Below are positions 9,868 through 20,096 of a DNA stretch of 64,000 nt, piece after piece. Each line of letters opens with the position of its first letter. The first letter of the stretch is position 1. The stretch is from positions 40,153 through 104,152 of the forward strand of contig NZ_CP132480.1 in assembly GCF_030770395.1 (NCBI RefSeq), read 5' to 3'. Source of the stretch: Telluria beijingensis (GTDB lineage Bacteria > Pseudomonadota > Gammaproteobacteria > Burkholderiales > Burkholderiaceae_D). Under the pieces are notes generated by a model. That model was not told where the DNA came from and ran no database searches. It was given only the letters and a program-made list of their open reading frames with translations. The position numbers and the translations under genes are program-made.

Positions 9868-10854
9868 GTGAGCGCATTGCCCGAAGCAGTGCGCGCGTTG
9901 GCCGAGGCGGATTTCGCCTCGGTCGCGCAGCGTTTCCAGGACGCCGGCTTTACGGTCGCACAGCCGGCGTCCGGCGTGCTGACCGTGAAGGCGGCCACGC
10001 CTGACGCCGACCGGCCCAGCGTGCTGGTGTCGGTCGGCGTGCACGGCGACGAGACCGGGCCGATCGAGATGGTGGCCTGGCTGGTCGAGGCCCTGTCGCG
10101 CACGCCGGACGAACTGGCGGTGGACCTGATGCTGTGCGTCGGGAATATCGACGCGATCCGCCTCGGCAAACGCTTTGTCGATGCGGACCTGAACCGGATG
10201 TTCCGCAAGGAGCGTGGTTCGCTGGCCGGGACTTTCGAGGCGGCGCGCGCCGACGTGCTGATCGACGTCACTCGCGCCTTCTTCGAGGGCAGCGGGCCGC
10301 AGCGCTGGCACCTGGACCTGCACACGGCCATCCGGCCGTCGCACTATCCGATGTTCGCGATCGTGCCCGAGCTGATCGAGGACTGCGCGCGCGAACGCCT
10401 GATCGACTGGATGGGCGAGGCCGGCATCCAGGCCATCATCATGAATCCGGCATCGGCCGGCACCTACAGTTATTTCACGTCCGAGCACCTGGGCGCGGCC
10501 GGAACGACGGTCGAGCTGGGGCGGGTCGGCACGCTGGGGCAGAACGACCTGTCGCAGTTTGCCGATGCGTCGAAGGCGCTGGACCGCTTGTTGCGCGGCC
10601 AGCCGGCGCAGGCGGCGACCACCAGGCCGCACGTGTTCTCGACGGCGCAGTCGATCATGAAGCTGTCCGATGCGTTCAGCATGCAGGTCGGCCGAGAGAC
10701 CTGGAACTTCACGCCGATGAAGCAGGGCGAAGTGATCGCCTCGGATGGCGAGACCGTCTATACAGTGCAACACGAGGAGGAACTGGTCGTGTTTCCGAAC
10801 CCCGACGTACGCGTAGGTTTGCGAGCCGGTATCATGGTGGTGCGTATCATGTAA
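9868..10854 (+). CDS. astE: Succinylglutamate desuccinylase
   Basis: Zinc-dependent hydrolysis of N-succinylglutamate to glutamate and succinate, the last AST step. The 328-aa product carries the M14-like zinc ligands H59 and E62 (VGVHGDETGP) and H152 (HLDLHTAIRPS), with the catalytic glutamate E216 in TVELGRVGTLGQ. The start is GTG at 9868, three bases after the gdhB stop; it gives the expected family length (E. coli 322 aa). The gene closes the operon; the next gene begins 17 bp downstream on the same strand and may be co-transcribed. Confidence 0.93.
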   Translation: MSALPEAVRALAEADFASVAQRFQDAGFTVAQPASGVLTVKAATPDADRPSVLVSVGVHGDETGPIEMVAWLVEALSRTPDELAVDLMLCVGNIDAIRLGKRFVDADLNRMFRKERGSLAGTFEAARADVLIDVTRAFFEGSGPQRWHLDLHTAIRPSHYPMFAIVPELIEDCARERLIDWMGEAGIQAIIMNPASAGTYSYFTSEHLGAAGTTVELGRVGTLGQNDLSQFADASKALDRLLRGQPAQAATTRPHVFSTAQSIMKLSDAFSMQVGRETWNFTPMKQGEVIASDGETVYTVQHEEELVVFPNPDVRVGLRAGIMVVRIM

Positions 10855-10871
10855 TCACCATAGGAGCCACC

Positions 10872-11984
10872 ATGAGCATGCTGTTCACCCCGTATTCCCT
10901 GGGCTCCCTCGCGCTGTCCAACCGCATCGCCATCGCGCCGATGTGCCAGTACTCCGCCGTCGACGGCCTGCCGACCGACTGGCACATGATCCACCTCGGG
11001 AGCCTGGCCCTGTCCGGCGCCGCGCTCCTGATCCTCGAAGCCACCGCCGTCGTTCCCGAAGGTCGCATCTCGCCCGACGACCTGGGCCTGTGGTCCGACG
11101 CCCACATGAAAGCGCTGGAACCGGTGGTCGCGGCCATCCGCCGTCATTCCCCGATCAAGCTCGCCGTCCAGCTGGCCCATGCCGGCCGCAAGGCCTCGAG
11201 CGAAGTGCCATGGGAGGGCGGGGCCAATATCCCGCCCGGCCAGCCACGCGGCTGGCAGACCGAGGCCCCATCCGCCGTGCCGCATGCCGAAGGCGAGACC
11301 GTGCCGCTGGCGCTGGACGCCGCCGGTCTCACGCGCGTGAAGGAGGCGTTCGTGGCCGCCGCCCGCCGCGCCGATGCGCTGGGCCTGGACGCGATCGAGC
11401 TGCACGGCGCCCACGGCTACCTGCTGCACCAGTTCCTGTCGCCGCTGGCCAACCGCCGCGACGACGCCTACGGCGGTTCCCTGGAAAACCGCATGCGCTT
11501 CCCGCTCGAGGTATTCGCCGCCGTGCGCGCGGCCGTGCCGGGGATGACGGTCGGGATGCGCATCTCGGCCACCGACTGGGTCGAGGGCGGATGGGACCTG
11601 GAGCAGAGCGTTCGCTTCGCCCACGAACTCAAGGCCCTGGGCTGCGACTTCATCCACGTCTCGACCGGCGGCGTCTCGCCCCTCCAACAGATTCCGCTGG
11701 GGCCGGGCTACCAGGTCGACTTCGCGGCGCGCATCAAGGCCGACACCGGCCTGCCGACGATCGGCGTGGGCCTGATCACCGAGGCGCGCCAGGCCGAGGA
11801 GATCCTGCAGCAGGGCCAGGCCGACGTCATCGGCCTGGCGCGCGCCATGCTGTACGACCCGCGCTGGCCATGGCATGCGGCGGCCGAACTGGGCGACCAG
11901 GTGGTCGCGCCGCCGCAATACTGGCGCTCGCAGCCGCGCGAGCACAAGGCCCTGTTCGGCGCGACCCGCCTGGGCCAGCGCTGA
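10872..11984 (+). CDS. Old yellow enzyme family NADH:flavin oxidoreductase (YqjM-like)
   Basis: FMN-dependent ene-reductase of the OYE superfamily, 370 aa, cytoplasmic. It belongs to the YqjM/class III group, shown by C25 and Y27 in APMCQYSA, VQLAHAGRKAS, the substrate-binding pair in ELHGAHGYLLHQFLSP, and NRRDDAYGGSLENR. The physiological substrate is unknown; enzymes of this group reduce activated C=C bonds and are often induced by electrophilic or oxidative stress. The ATG at 10872 follows AGGAGCC; an alternative ATG lies two codons later. It starts 17 bp after astE, but no link to arginine catabolism is evident. Confidence 0.88.
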   Translation: MSMLFTPYSLGSLALSNRIAIAPMCQYSAVDGLPTDWHMIHLGSLALSGAALLILEATAVVPEGRISPDDLGLWSDAHMKALEPVVAAIRRHSPIKLAVQLAHAGRKASSEVPWEGGANIPPGQPRGWQTEAPSAVPHAEGETVPLALDAAGLTRVKEAFVAAARRADALGLDAIELHGAHGYLLHQFLSPLANRRDDAYGGSLENRMRFPLEVFAAVRAAVPGMTVGMRISATDWVEGGWDLEQSVRFAHELKALGCDFIHVSTGGVSPLQQIPLGPGYQVDFAARIKADTGLPTIGVGLITEARQAEEILQQGQADVIGLARAMLYDPRWPWHAAAELGDQVVAPPQYWRSQPREHKALFGATRLGQR

Positions 11985-12020
11985 TCCATCCGCGACGTCC
12001 ATCCGCAGTCCAATCCGCCC

Positions 12021-12073
12021 TTTTTGCAGTTTGTCGCATGCAGATGGTGGCGCAAGAGGGTACTTGCTAGAGT
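12021..12073 (+). promoter_or_regulatory. Composite promoter motif, copy A
   Basis: The block TTTTTGCAGT-N3-TCGCAT (12021-12039) is followed after exactly 28 bp by TAGAGT (12068-12073). A nearly identical arrangement occurs at 62245-62297 upstream of another exported protein. If TAGAGT is a -10 box, a weak -35 (TGGTGG, 12045-12050) lies 17 bp before it, and the conserved block abuts the -35, a normal activator position. GCAGTTTGT resembles a LytTR-type half site; that reading is an inference. Confidence 0.45.
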
Positions 12074-12107
12074 GGCATCACTCGAACAACAACCTGATTG
12101 GACTGCC

Positions 12108-12968
12108 ATGCGTACCCTCATTGCCCTCGCTTCCCTTGCTGCCCTGACTGGCTGCGCCATCATCGTCGCACCCAATGACGGCGAGACCCGCGTCCACACC
12201 GCGTGGAGCAGCGACGCGAAGGAAGGCAACGGCAGCGCCGCGCGCGACCAGCGCGCCATCGCCGCCCTGCCGGCCATCAGCGTGAGCGGCTCGCTGCCGG
12301 TCGAGGTGCGCGTCGGCCCGGCGCCGTCGCTGGTGGTGGAGGCGGACAGCAACCTGCTGCCGCTGATCGTCACCGAGACCCGTGGCGACACCCTGCGCAT
12401 CTACTCCGAGAAGAGCCTGCGCAGCAAGACCCCGGTGCGCATCGTGTACACGACGCCGCGCCTGTCGGAAGTCAACGCCTCCGGCGCCACCCGGGTCGAG
12501 GTGAGCGATCTGAATGGCGCGCCGCTCGATGTGCGCAAGAGCGGTTCGTCCGAAGTGCGCCTGAGCGGCAAGGTGGGCAACCTGAACGCGCGCTCCAGCG
12601 GTTCCGGCCTGCTGGATGCGAGCCGCCTGCGGATCGACGGCATCGACGCGACCCTGTCGGGATCGAGCCGCATGCGCCTGGGTGAAGTGAAGGGGGATCA
12701 TGCACGGATGGAGCTGAGCGGATCGAGCTCGCTCGACGCCAGCGGCGCGGTGCGCTCGCTGAGCGCCCGCGTGAGCGGTTCGGCCAATGTCGACCTGGCC
12801 GAACTGAAGACGAACGACGCCGACCTCGGCGCCAGCGGTTCGGGCGGCATCCGCGCCACCGTCAAGGACTCGCTGTTCGCCCGCACCTCGGGCTCGGGCG
12901 GCATCCGCGTCTACGGCCACCCGGCCCAGCGCAGCATCACTGGCGACCGGGTGCACCTCCTCGATTAA
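12108..12968 (+). CDS. GIN-domain (DUF2807) lipoprotein
   Basis: The 286-aa product has a lipoprotein signal peptide with lipobox LTGC (Cys16), predicting lipidation and export. The rest is a repetitive beta-helix-like domain typical of DUF2807/GIN proteins, with recurring SGSS / SGSG turns (for example VRKSGSSEVRLSG, ARSSGSGLLDAS, LGASGSGGIRATV). It likely forms a right-handed beta-solenoid at the envelope; no enzymatic role is assigned to the family. It is preceded by the promoter motif at 12021. Its stop overlaps the convergent hmp stop by four bases (12965-12968). Confidence 0.85.
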   Translation: MRTLIALASLAALTGCAIIVAPNDGETRVHTAWSSDAKEGNGSAARDQRAIAALPAISVSGSLPVEVRVGPAPSLVVEADSNLLPLIVTETRGDTLRIYSEKSLRSKTPVRIVYTTPRLSEVNASGATRVEVSDLNGAPLDVRKSGSSEVRLSGKVGNLNARSSGSGLLDASRLRIDGIDATLSGSSRMRLGEVKGDHARMELSGSSSLDASGAVRSLSARVSGSANVDLAELKTNDADLGASGSGGIRATVKDSLFARTSGSGGIRVYGHPAQRSITGDRVHLLD

Positions 12969-14167
12969 AGGAGATTGTCCAGCAGGTCCGGACCGAACAC
13001 TTCGCGGTGGATGCGGCTGTTCGGGGTGCCGTCTTCGAGCAGCGCATTCCACTGCGCCTGCATGAATGGCAGCGGACCGCACATATAGACATTGGTCTCG
13101 GTGCGCGGCCACTTCGGCAGGCGCGCCAGGTCCATGAAGCCGGGCAGGGTGCCGGGCGCGTCGCCTTCTTCATGGAAGGTCACCACCTGCAAGTGCGGCA
13201 TGCGCGCCTTGGCGGCGGCGATATCAAGCTGGTGCGGGTGATGCCCGGCGTTGCGCGCGGCGTGCGCGAAGATCACGCGGCGCTGCGGGTTGACCAGGGC
13301 GATGCGGTTCAGCGCGCCGATCATCGGGGTGATGCCCACGCCAGCCGACAGCAGCACCACCGGCTCGTCGGACTCGGTATCCGGCAGGAAGTCGCCGAAC
13401 GGGTAGCTCACCTGCAGGATGTCGCCCACTTCCACATTGCGGTGCAGCCAGTTCGACACGGCGCCGGCCGGGATGTTCTGGTTGCCTTCTTCGCGCTTGA
13501 CCGAGATGCGCATCGAGTCGAGACCCTGGGCATCCGACAGGCTGTACTGGCGCAGCTGGCGCAGAGGCATGCTCTGCCCATCGTCGAAGATCGCTTCCAC
13601 GCTCACGTACTGGCCGGCCTTGAACGGCGGCAGCGGTTCGCCATCCTGCGGCACGAAGCGGATCGACAGCACGTTCTCGCTTTCCTGGGTCACTTCGGTG
13701 ACGCGCATCGGGCGCAGGTAGCCCGCTTCGATGCCGGCATCCAGGTACATCTGGGTTTCGGCGTCGATGAACACCTTGGCCAGCGAGCCATAGGCTTCTT
13801 CCCAGGCCTTCATCAGCGGCTCGACGGCGGCGTCGCCCAGGGTCGACTTGATGGCGCCCAGCAGGTGGAAGCCGACGATCGGATAGTGGGCTGCGGTCAG
13901 GCCCACCGACACGTGCTTGTGCACGATGCGGTTCACCACCGGGCCGAGGGCGGCCGCATTGTCGATATTGGCCGCGTAGGCGAACAGCGCCGAGGCGAGC
14001 GACTGCTGCTGCACGCCGCTGGCCTGGTTACCCATATTGAACAGATTGGTCAGCTCCGGGTGGGCCTTGAACATATTGGCGTAGAAGGTGGTCGTGATGG
14101 CCGGGCCGTGCTCGCGCAGGACGGGAACCGAGGCGTCGATATAGGGGCGGGAAGCGGCAGAGATCAT
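12965..14167 (-). CDS. hmp: Flavohaemoglobin, nitric oxide dioxygenase
   Basis: Oxidises NO to nitrate with O2 and NAD(P)H, protecting the cytoplasm from nitrosative stress. The 400-aa product has the complete Hmp layout: globin domain (1-138) with distal Y29 and Q53 and proximal haem ligand H85, then an FAD-binding domain (about 150-260, RQYSLSDA) and an NAD-binding domain (LLSAGVGITPMIGAL; VYMCGPLPFM). The start at 14167 follows AAGGA and gives MISAASRPYI, with residue numbers equal to E. coli Hmp; the upstream start adds seven unlikely residues. A strong NsrR-like palindrome lies 13 bp upstream. Confidence 0.96.
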   Translation of the reverse strand: MISAASRPYIDASVPVLREHGPAITTTFYANMFKAHPELTNLFNMGNQASGVQQQSLASALFAYAANIDNAAALGPVVNRIVHKHVSVGLTAAHYPIVGFHLLGAIKSTLGDAAVEPLMKAWEEAYGSLAKVFIDAETQMYLDAGIEAGYLRPMRVTEVTQESENVLSIRFVPQDGEPLPPFKAGQYVSVEAIFDDGQSMPLRQLRQYSLSDAQGLDSMRISVKREEGNQNIPAGAVSNWLHRNVEVGDILQVSYPFGDFLPDTESDEPVVLLSAGVGITPMIGALNRIALVNPQRRVIFAHAARNAGHHPHQLDIAAAKARMPHLQVVTFHEEGDAPGTLPGFMDLARLPKWPRTETNVYMCGPLPFMQAQWNALLEDGTPNSRIHREVFGPDLLDNLL

Positions 14168-14179
14168 GGGAGTCCTTAA

Positions 14180-14202
14180 TAGATGCAATTAAAAAGCATG
14201 TT
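14180..14202 (-). promoter_or_regulatory. Putative NsrR operator upstream of hmp
   Basis: A 23-bp imperfect palindrome, TAGATGCAATT-A-AAAAGCATGTT, matches the known NsrR pattern (two AAGATGCATTT-type arms, one-base spacer) at 9 of 11 positions in each arm. It ends 13 bp before the hmp start codon. NsrR is the NO-sensing Rrf2-family repressor that classically controls hmp. The match is read by eye; no NsrR gene is in the window. Confidence 0.65.
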
Positions 14203-14310
14203 TTAGAGCTAAAAAAACGCCCGCCTGATGGTCTACGTTCGCGGGCAACGGTAAGTCGACGGAAGGATTCTAGCAAAGATGTGGACAGAATGCACCTTAT
14301 TTAAACTATT

Positions 14311-14339
14311 TTCTGCGGCGAGTCGTACTCACCTATAAT
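14311..14339 (+). promoter_or_regulatory. Sigma-70-type promoter of the permease operon
   Basis: A perfect TATAAT at 14334-14339 has a weak -35 (TTCTGC, 14311-14316) at 17-bp spacing, in an AT-rich patch. It lies 74 bp before the GTG of the permease, giving a short leader. Confidence 0.5.
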
Positions 14340-14413
14340 CGCAACTTCGTTTTTGAGACTGTCGAGCTGCGGCTGCCGAGCCGCGATCGCAATTGCGCAT
14401 TGAAGGACATGCC

Positions 14414-15895
14414 GTGAACCAGACCCTGGGCCAGAAGCTGTTACGTACCAAATCGGCAGCACCCCATCATGAGGAAACCGCCAGTGTCGGCGTCGCCGGC
14501 GCCGTACCGGGCCTGCATCGCTCGCTCGGCCTGTTCCCGCTGACCATGATCGGCGTCGGCGCCACGATCGGCACCGGCATCTTCTTCACGATGGTCGAAG
14601 CGGTGCCGAAGGCCGGCCCCGCGGTCGTGCTGTCCTTCCTGCTGGCCGCGCTGACCGCCGGCCTGACGGCCTTGTGCTACGCCGAACTGGCGGGCCGCGT
14701 GCCGGCCTCGGGTTCCTCGTATTCCTTCGCCTATGCCACCGTGGGCGAGTTCGCGGCCTTCATCGTCGCCGCCTGCCTGCTGCTCGAATACGGGCTGGCG
14801 GCCAGCGCGACCTCGATCGGCTGGTCCGACTACCTGAACAACTTCCTGCTCAACGCCTTCGACTGGCAGATACCGGAGCAACTGCGCTCGCCGATGTTCG
14901 TCTCGGACCACCATGCCGTGACCTTCCATCCGGGGAATATCAACCTGCCGCCGATCCTGCTGGTGATCATGTGCGGCTTCCTGCTGGTGCGCGGCGCCAG
15001 GGAGTCGGCCACCACCAACGCCATCATGGTGATCATCAAGCTGGCGATCCTCGTGTTCTTCGCCGCCATTGCCTTCACCGGCTTCAACGCCGACAACTTC
15101 CAGCCTTTCTTCAATATGAACGAGGCCTCGGGCTATGCCGGCATGGCCGGCGTGACCGCCGCCGCCGGCACCGTGTTCTTCTCCTTCATCGGCCTGGATA
15201 CCATCGCCACCGCCGGCGAGGAAGTGAAGGACCCGCGCCGCAACGTGCCGATCGGTATCCTCGCCGCGCTCGTCATCGTGACCGTGTTCTACATGCTGGT
15301 CGCGGTGGCCGCCATGGGCGCCCAGCCTGCCCATATGTTCGAAGGCCAGCAGGCCGGCCTGGCGGTGATCCTGCAGAACGTGACCGGCCAGGCCTGGCCG
15401 GCGCTGGTGCTGTCGGCCGGCGCGGTGGTGTCGGTGTTCTCGGTGACCCTGGTGACGATCTATGGCCAGACCCGCATCCTGTACGCGATCAGCCGCGACG
15501 GTTTGATTCCACAGGTATTCCAGAAAGTCAGCGCGCGCACCCAGGCGCCGGTCAAGAACACCATGATCGTGTGCGTCGTGGTGGGCCTGGTGGCCGGCAG
15601 CGTCGATTCCACCTTCTTGTGGGACATGGTGAGCATGGGCACGCTGACCGCCTTCATGGTGGTCTCGATCGCGGTGCCGGTGATCCGCAAGCGCCAGGGC
15701 GCGGACGCGCCACCGGGCTTCCGCGTGCCGTTCGGTCCCTATGTGATTCCGGGCCTGTCGGTGCTGGCCTGCCTGTACATCATGAAGGACCTGTCGCCCG
15801 CGACCTTCCGCGTGTTCTTCATCTGGATGGGCGTGGCGGTGGTGGCCTATTTCGCCTACGGCATGCGCAACAGCCGCCTGAACAAGGCAAGATAA
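14414..15895 (+). CDS. APC-superfamily amino acid permease
   Basis: Inner-membrane amino-acid transporter of 493 aa, about 12 membrane segments, related to the cationic amino-acid transporter (CAT)/YfnA group. The substrate-binding glycine-rich first helix is clear (GVGATIGTGIFFTM), as is the conserved CYAELAGRVPASGSSYSFAY. The GTG at 14414 (VNQTLGQKLL) was chosen because GAAGGACA precedes it; a TTG seven codons earlier is less likely. It is followed after one base by the CAT-fold acetyltransferase gene, so the two form an operon. The substrate cannot be read from sequence. Confidence 0.88.
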   Translation: MNQTLGQKLLRTKSAAPHHEETASVGVAGAVPGLHRSLGLFPLTMIGVGATIGTGIFFTMVEAVPKAGPAVVLSFLLAALTAGLTALCYAELAGRVPASGSSYSFAYATVGEFAAFIVAACLLLEYGLAASATSIGWSDYLNNFLLNAFDWQIPEQLRSPMFVSDHHAVTFHPGNINLPPILLVIMCGFLLVRGARESATTNAIMVIIKLAILVFFAAIAFTGFNADNFQPFFNMNEASGYAGMAGVTAAAGTVFFSFIGLDTIATAGEEVKDPRRNVPIGILAALVIVTVFYMLVAVAAMGAQPAHMFEGQQAGLAVILQNVTGQAWPALVLSAGAVVSVFSVTLVTIYGQTRILYAISRDGLIPQVFQKVSARTQAPVKNTMIVCVVVGLVAGSVDSTFLWDMVSMGTLTAFMVVSIAVPVIRKRQGADAPPGFRVPFGPYVIPGLSVLACLYIMKDLSPATFRVFFIWMGVAVVAYFAYGMRNSRLNKAR

Positions 15896-15896
15896 G

Positions 15897-16571
15897 ATGG
15901 ACAAGTTCGAACAGCGGCGCGACCGCTTCGCGCTGTTCGACGGCATGGACAGCCCGTCGGTCAACCTGTGCTTCCCGCTCGAGCTGCCCGATTTTCGTCA
16001 CTGGTGCAAGGAGCAGGACCTGGCGCCGTTCCATGTGCTGCTGTGCGCGGTGCTGCGCTCGGTCTTGAAGATCGAGAATTTCCGTTATCGCGTCCATGAC
16101 GAACAGGTGATCCGCATCGAGCGCCTGATCCCGTCGTTCACCGTCAAGAACCAGAACGACGACCTTAATTTCGCCACCTTCGACTGGACCGACGACTTGC
16201 GCGAATTCGTCGCGCGCGGCCGTGCGGCGGGCATCGCGGCCATGGGCATGGCAGGGCTGAACCAGCACTACGCCGGCCTGTCGCCGCGCGACGCCAAGGA
16301 CCAGGTATTCGTCACCTGCATTCCCTGGCTCGAGTTCACGTCGATCCAGCATCCGACCACGCGCCTGGGCCGCTCCGATATTCCGTCGCTGGCCTGGGGG
16401 CGTTTCAGGGATGGCCCGGACGGCAAACTCGTGCTGCCATTCTCGGTGCAGGCCCATCACGGTTTCGTCGATGGTTTCCACATCTACCAGCTGGGCCAGC
16501 AGATCGTGGCCGAGCTGGCGGCGATGATGGCGGCTACTTCACCAGCGGCCGCACGTAGTCCAGCAGGCTGA
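15897..16571 (+). CDS. Chloramphenicol acetyltransferase-fold protein
   Basis: The 224-aa product has the size and motifs of type-A chloramphenicol acetyltransferase: catalytic second histidine H188 and structural D192 in QAHHGFVDGFH, and FVTCIPWLEFTSI corresponding to the CAT substrate/CoA region. The N-terminal RRDRFALFDGMDSPSVNL also aligns with the family. It starts one base after the amino-acid permease, so its natural acceptor may be linked to an imported amine or amino acid; this is an inference, and resistance should not be assumed. The 3' end overlaps the convergent hydrolase gene by 38 bp. Confidence 0.82.
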   Translation: MDKFEQRRDRFALFDGMDSPSVNLCFPLELPDFRHWCKEQDLAPFHVLLCAVLRSVLKIENFRYRVHDEQVIRIERLIPSFTVKNQNDDLNFATFDWTDDLREFVARGRAAGIAAMGMAGLNQHYAGLSPRDAKDQVFVTCIPWLEFTSIQHPTTRLGRSDIPSLAWGRFRDGPDGKLVLPFSVQAHHGFVDGFHIYQLGQQIVAELAAMMAATSPAAARSPAG

Positions 16572-17628
16572 CCAGGGTCTTGCCCGGCTCTTCCCACGGC
16601 GCCATATGGGCCGAACGCTCGAACCACACCGCCCGTTTCGACGGCGCCTTTACCTGCGCAAGCCAGGCTTCGGTGGGCGCGGTCGGCGTCGTGTAGTCGT
16701 GCCGGCCCAGGAACATCACGACCGGGATCGGGAATTCGGTCACGCTTGAATAATCGACCTCGACGAACTCCGGCAGCAGCCGGCCCAGCGTGAGCAGGCT
16801 GCCGGCGTCGATCGCCTTCACCTGGTCCAGCTGATAGTCGGGCGAGAGCAGCGGGCCCTTGAAGAAATACGTCGATTCGCTGCGGTAGGCAGAGAGCCCT
16901 CCGTAGTGCTGAGGCCATTTGCGCGCCGCCACGATGCGCTCGCGCGTGATCGGCTGTTTGCCGGGATAGGGGGCGATCGCCTGCAGCTCCTTCAACGCAT
17001 CCTTGTCGTCGTGGATGCGCGCCTGCTCCAGCGCATACTCGAAGCTGATGCGTTCGTTCTCGCGCACGCTGATCACCTGGCCGATGCCGACGTAGGCATG
17101 GAACAGGTCGGGGCGCTTGAGCGAGGCCGCCATCGAGATCACGGTGCCCCAGCTATGCGCCATCAAGACCAGCTTCTGCTGGCCGTAGCGGCCGCGCAGG
17201 TGCTCGGACACCTCGATCAAATCGTCGACATAGCGTTCGATGCGGATCGTCTCGCCGACGATGGCGGGATCGGTCTCGCCATAGGTCTTGCCGGCGCCGC
17301 GCTGGTCGTAGTTGGCGACTGTGAAGAATTCCTCGATCGGGCGCTGGAACTGCCACATGGTCGGCGTGATCGGCGAAGCCGGGCCGCCGTGCACGAACAG
17401 GATCATCGGATTGGCGCGGTCCTGGCCGCGCACATTGATCCATTGATCGATGCCGCCGATGCGGGTCTTGTATGAATCCTGCACGCCGTGCGGCGCCACG
17501 ATGCGTTGCAGGTCCTCGACGGCGGCGCGCGCGCCCGCCAGCTGCCTTGCCGCAGCGTTGTCCTGCGCCGCGGCGCCTGCGCACAGCATGCCCAGCGCGG
17601 CCAGGCAGCACATCAGGGTGTTCTTCAT
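16534..17628 (-). CDS. Exported alpha/beta hydrolase, proline iminopeptidase-like
   Basis: The 364-aa product has a signal-like N-terminus (MKNTLMCCLAALGMLCAGAAAQ). An alpha/beta-hydrolase core shows the oxyanion HGGP (80-83), nucleophile S159 in MAHSWGT, a late acid residue in FLGRHDYTTP and histidine in ERSAHMAPWEEP. HGGP with DQRGAGKT is the signature of S33 prolyl-aminopeptidase-like enzymes. The substrate is unknown. The start follows GGGAGAG at good spacing. The 3' end overlaps the convergent acetyltransferase gene. Confidence 0.82.
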   Translation of the reverse strand: MKNTLMCCLAALGMLCAGAAAQDNAAARQLAGARAAVEDLQRIVAPHGVQDSYKTRIGGIDQWINVRGQDRANPMILFVHGGPASPITPTMWQFQRPIEEFFTVANYDQRGAGKTYGETDPAIVGETIRIERYVDDLIEVSEHLRGRYGQQKLVLMAHSWGTVISMAASLKRPDLFHAYVGIGQVISVRENERISFEYALEQARIHDDKDALKELQAIAPYPGKQPITRERIVAARKWPQHYGGLSAYRSESTYFFKGPLLSPDYQLDQVKAIDAGSLLTLGRLLPEFVEVDYSSVTEFPIPVVMFLGRHDYTTPTAPTEAWLAQVKAPSKRAVWFERSAHMAPWEEPGKTLVSLLDYVRPLVK

Positions 17629-17738
17629 GTCGCTCTCCCGAATCTTGTTGGAATCCAGTGTAGCGAGCGGCCCGTGGGACGTCGCGCCGCACGCGACAGA
17701 CGGGCGAAACGACGGGATGGGGCGCACAAAACCCCATG

Positions 17739-17772
17739 AAAAAGGCCGCGCCCCTCGCGGTGGCGCGGCCTT
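17739..17772 (-). terminator. Rho-independent terminator after the S46 peptidase gene
   Basis: Stem AAGGCCGCGCC / GGCGCGGCCTT (17742-17752 with 17762-17772, 9-nt loop). On the minus strand it is followed by a run of T. It lies 18 bp after the stop of the peptidase gene. Confidence 0.8.
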
Positions 17773-17790
17773 CGAAGGACGAGCGAACGA

Positions 17791-19950
<2,160 letters not shown>

Positions 19951-20096
19951 GCGCGTGTGATCTCGTTGGGAAGGGATACTCGGATTCTGGAGCGTCCATG
20001 AGTATGGTAATCCCATGCTGGATCGTCAACCGCTATTTGGCGCGCGCAATCAAAAACCCTTATTCCACCGGTTCGCCGTGTTTTCTTCTGTATTGA

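Noticed and set aside
5017..10773. A 1918-codon open frame on the minus strand opposite gdhB and astE
   Set aside because: High-GC coding DNA keeps the antisense frame open. The plus-strand genes have clear family motifs, and the antisense product is His/Arg/Gln/Gly-rich and unrelated to any family I know.
15897..16571. Calling the CAT-fold gene a chloramphenicol resistance gene
   Set aside because: Catalytic motif alone does not prove this; operon context with a permease and chromosomal composition suggest a metabolic role.
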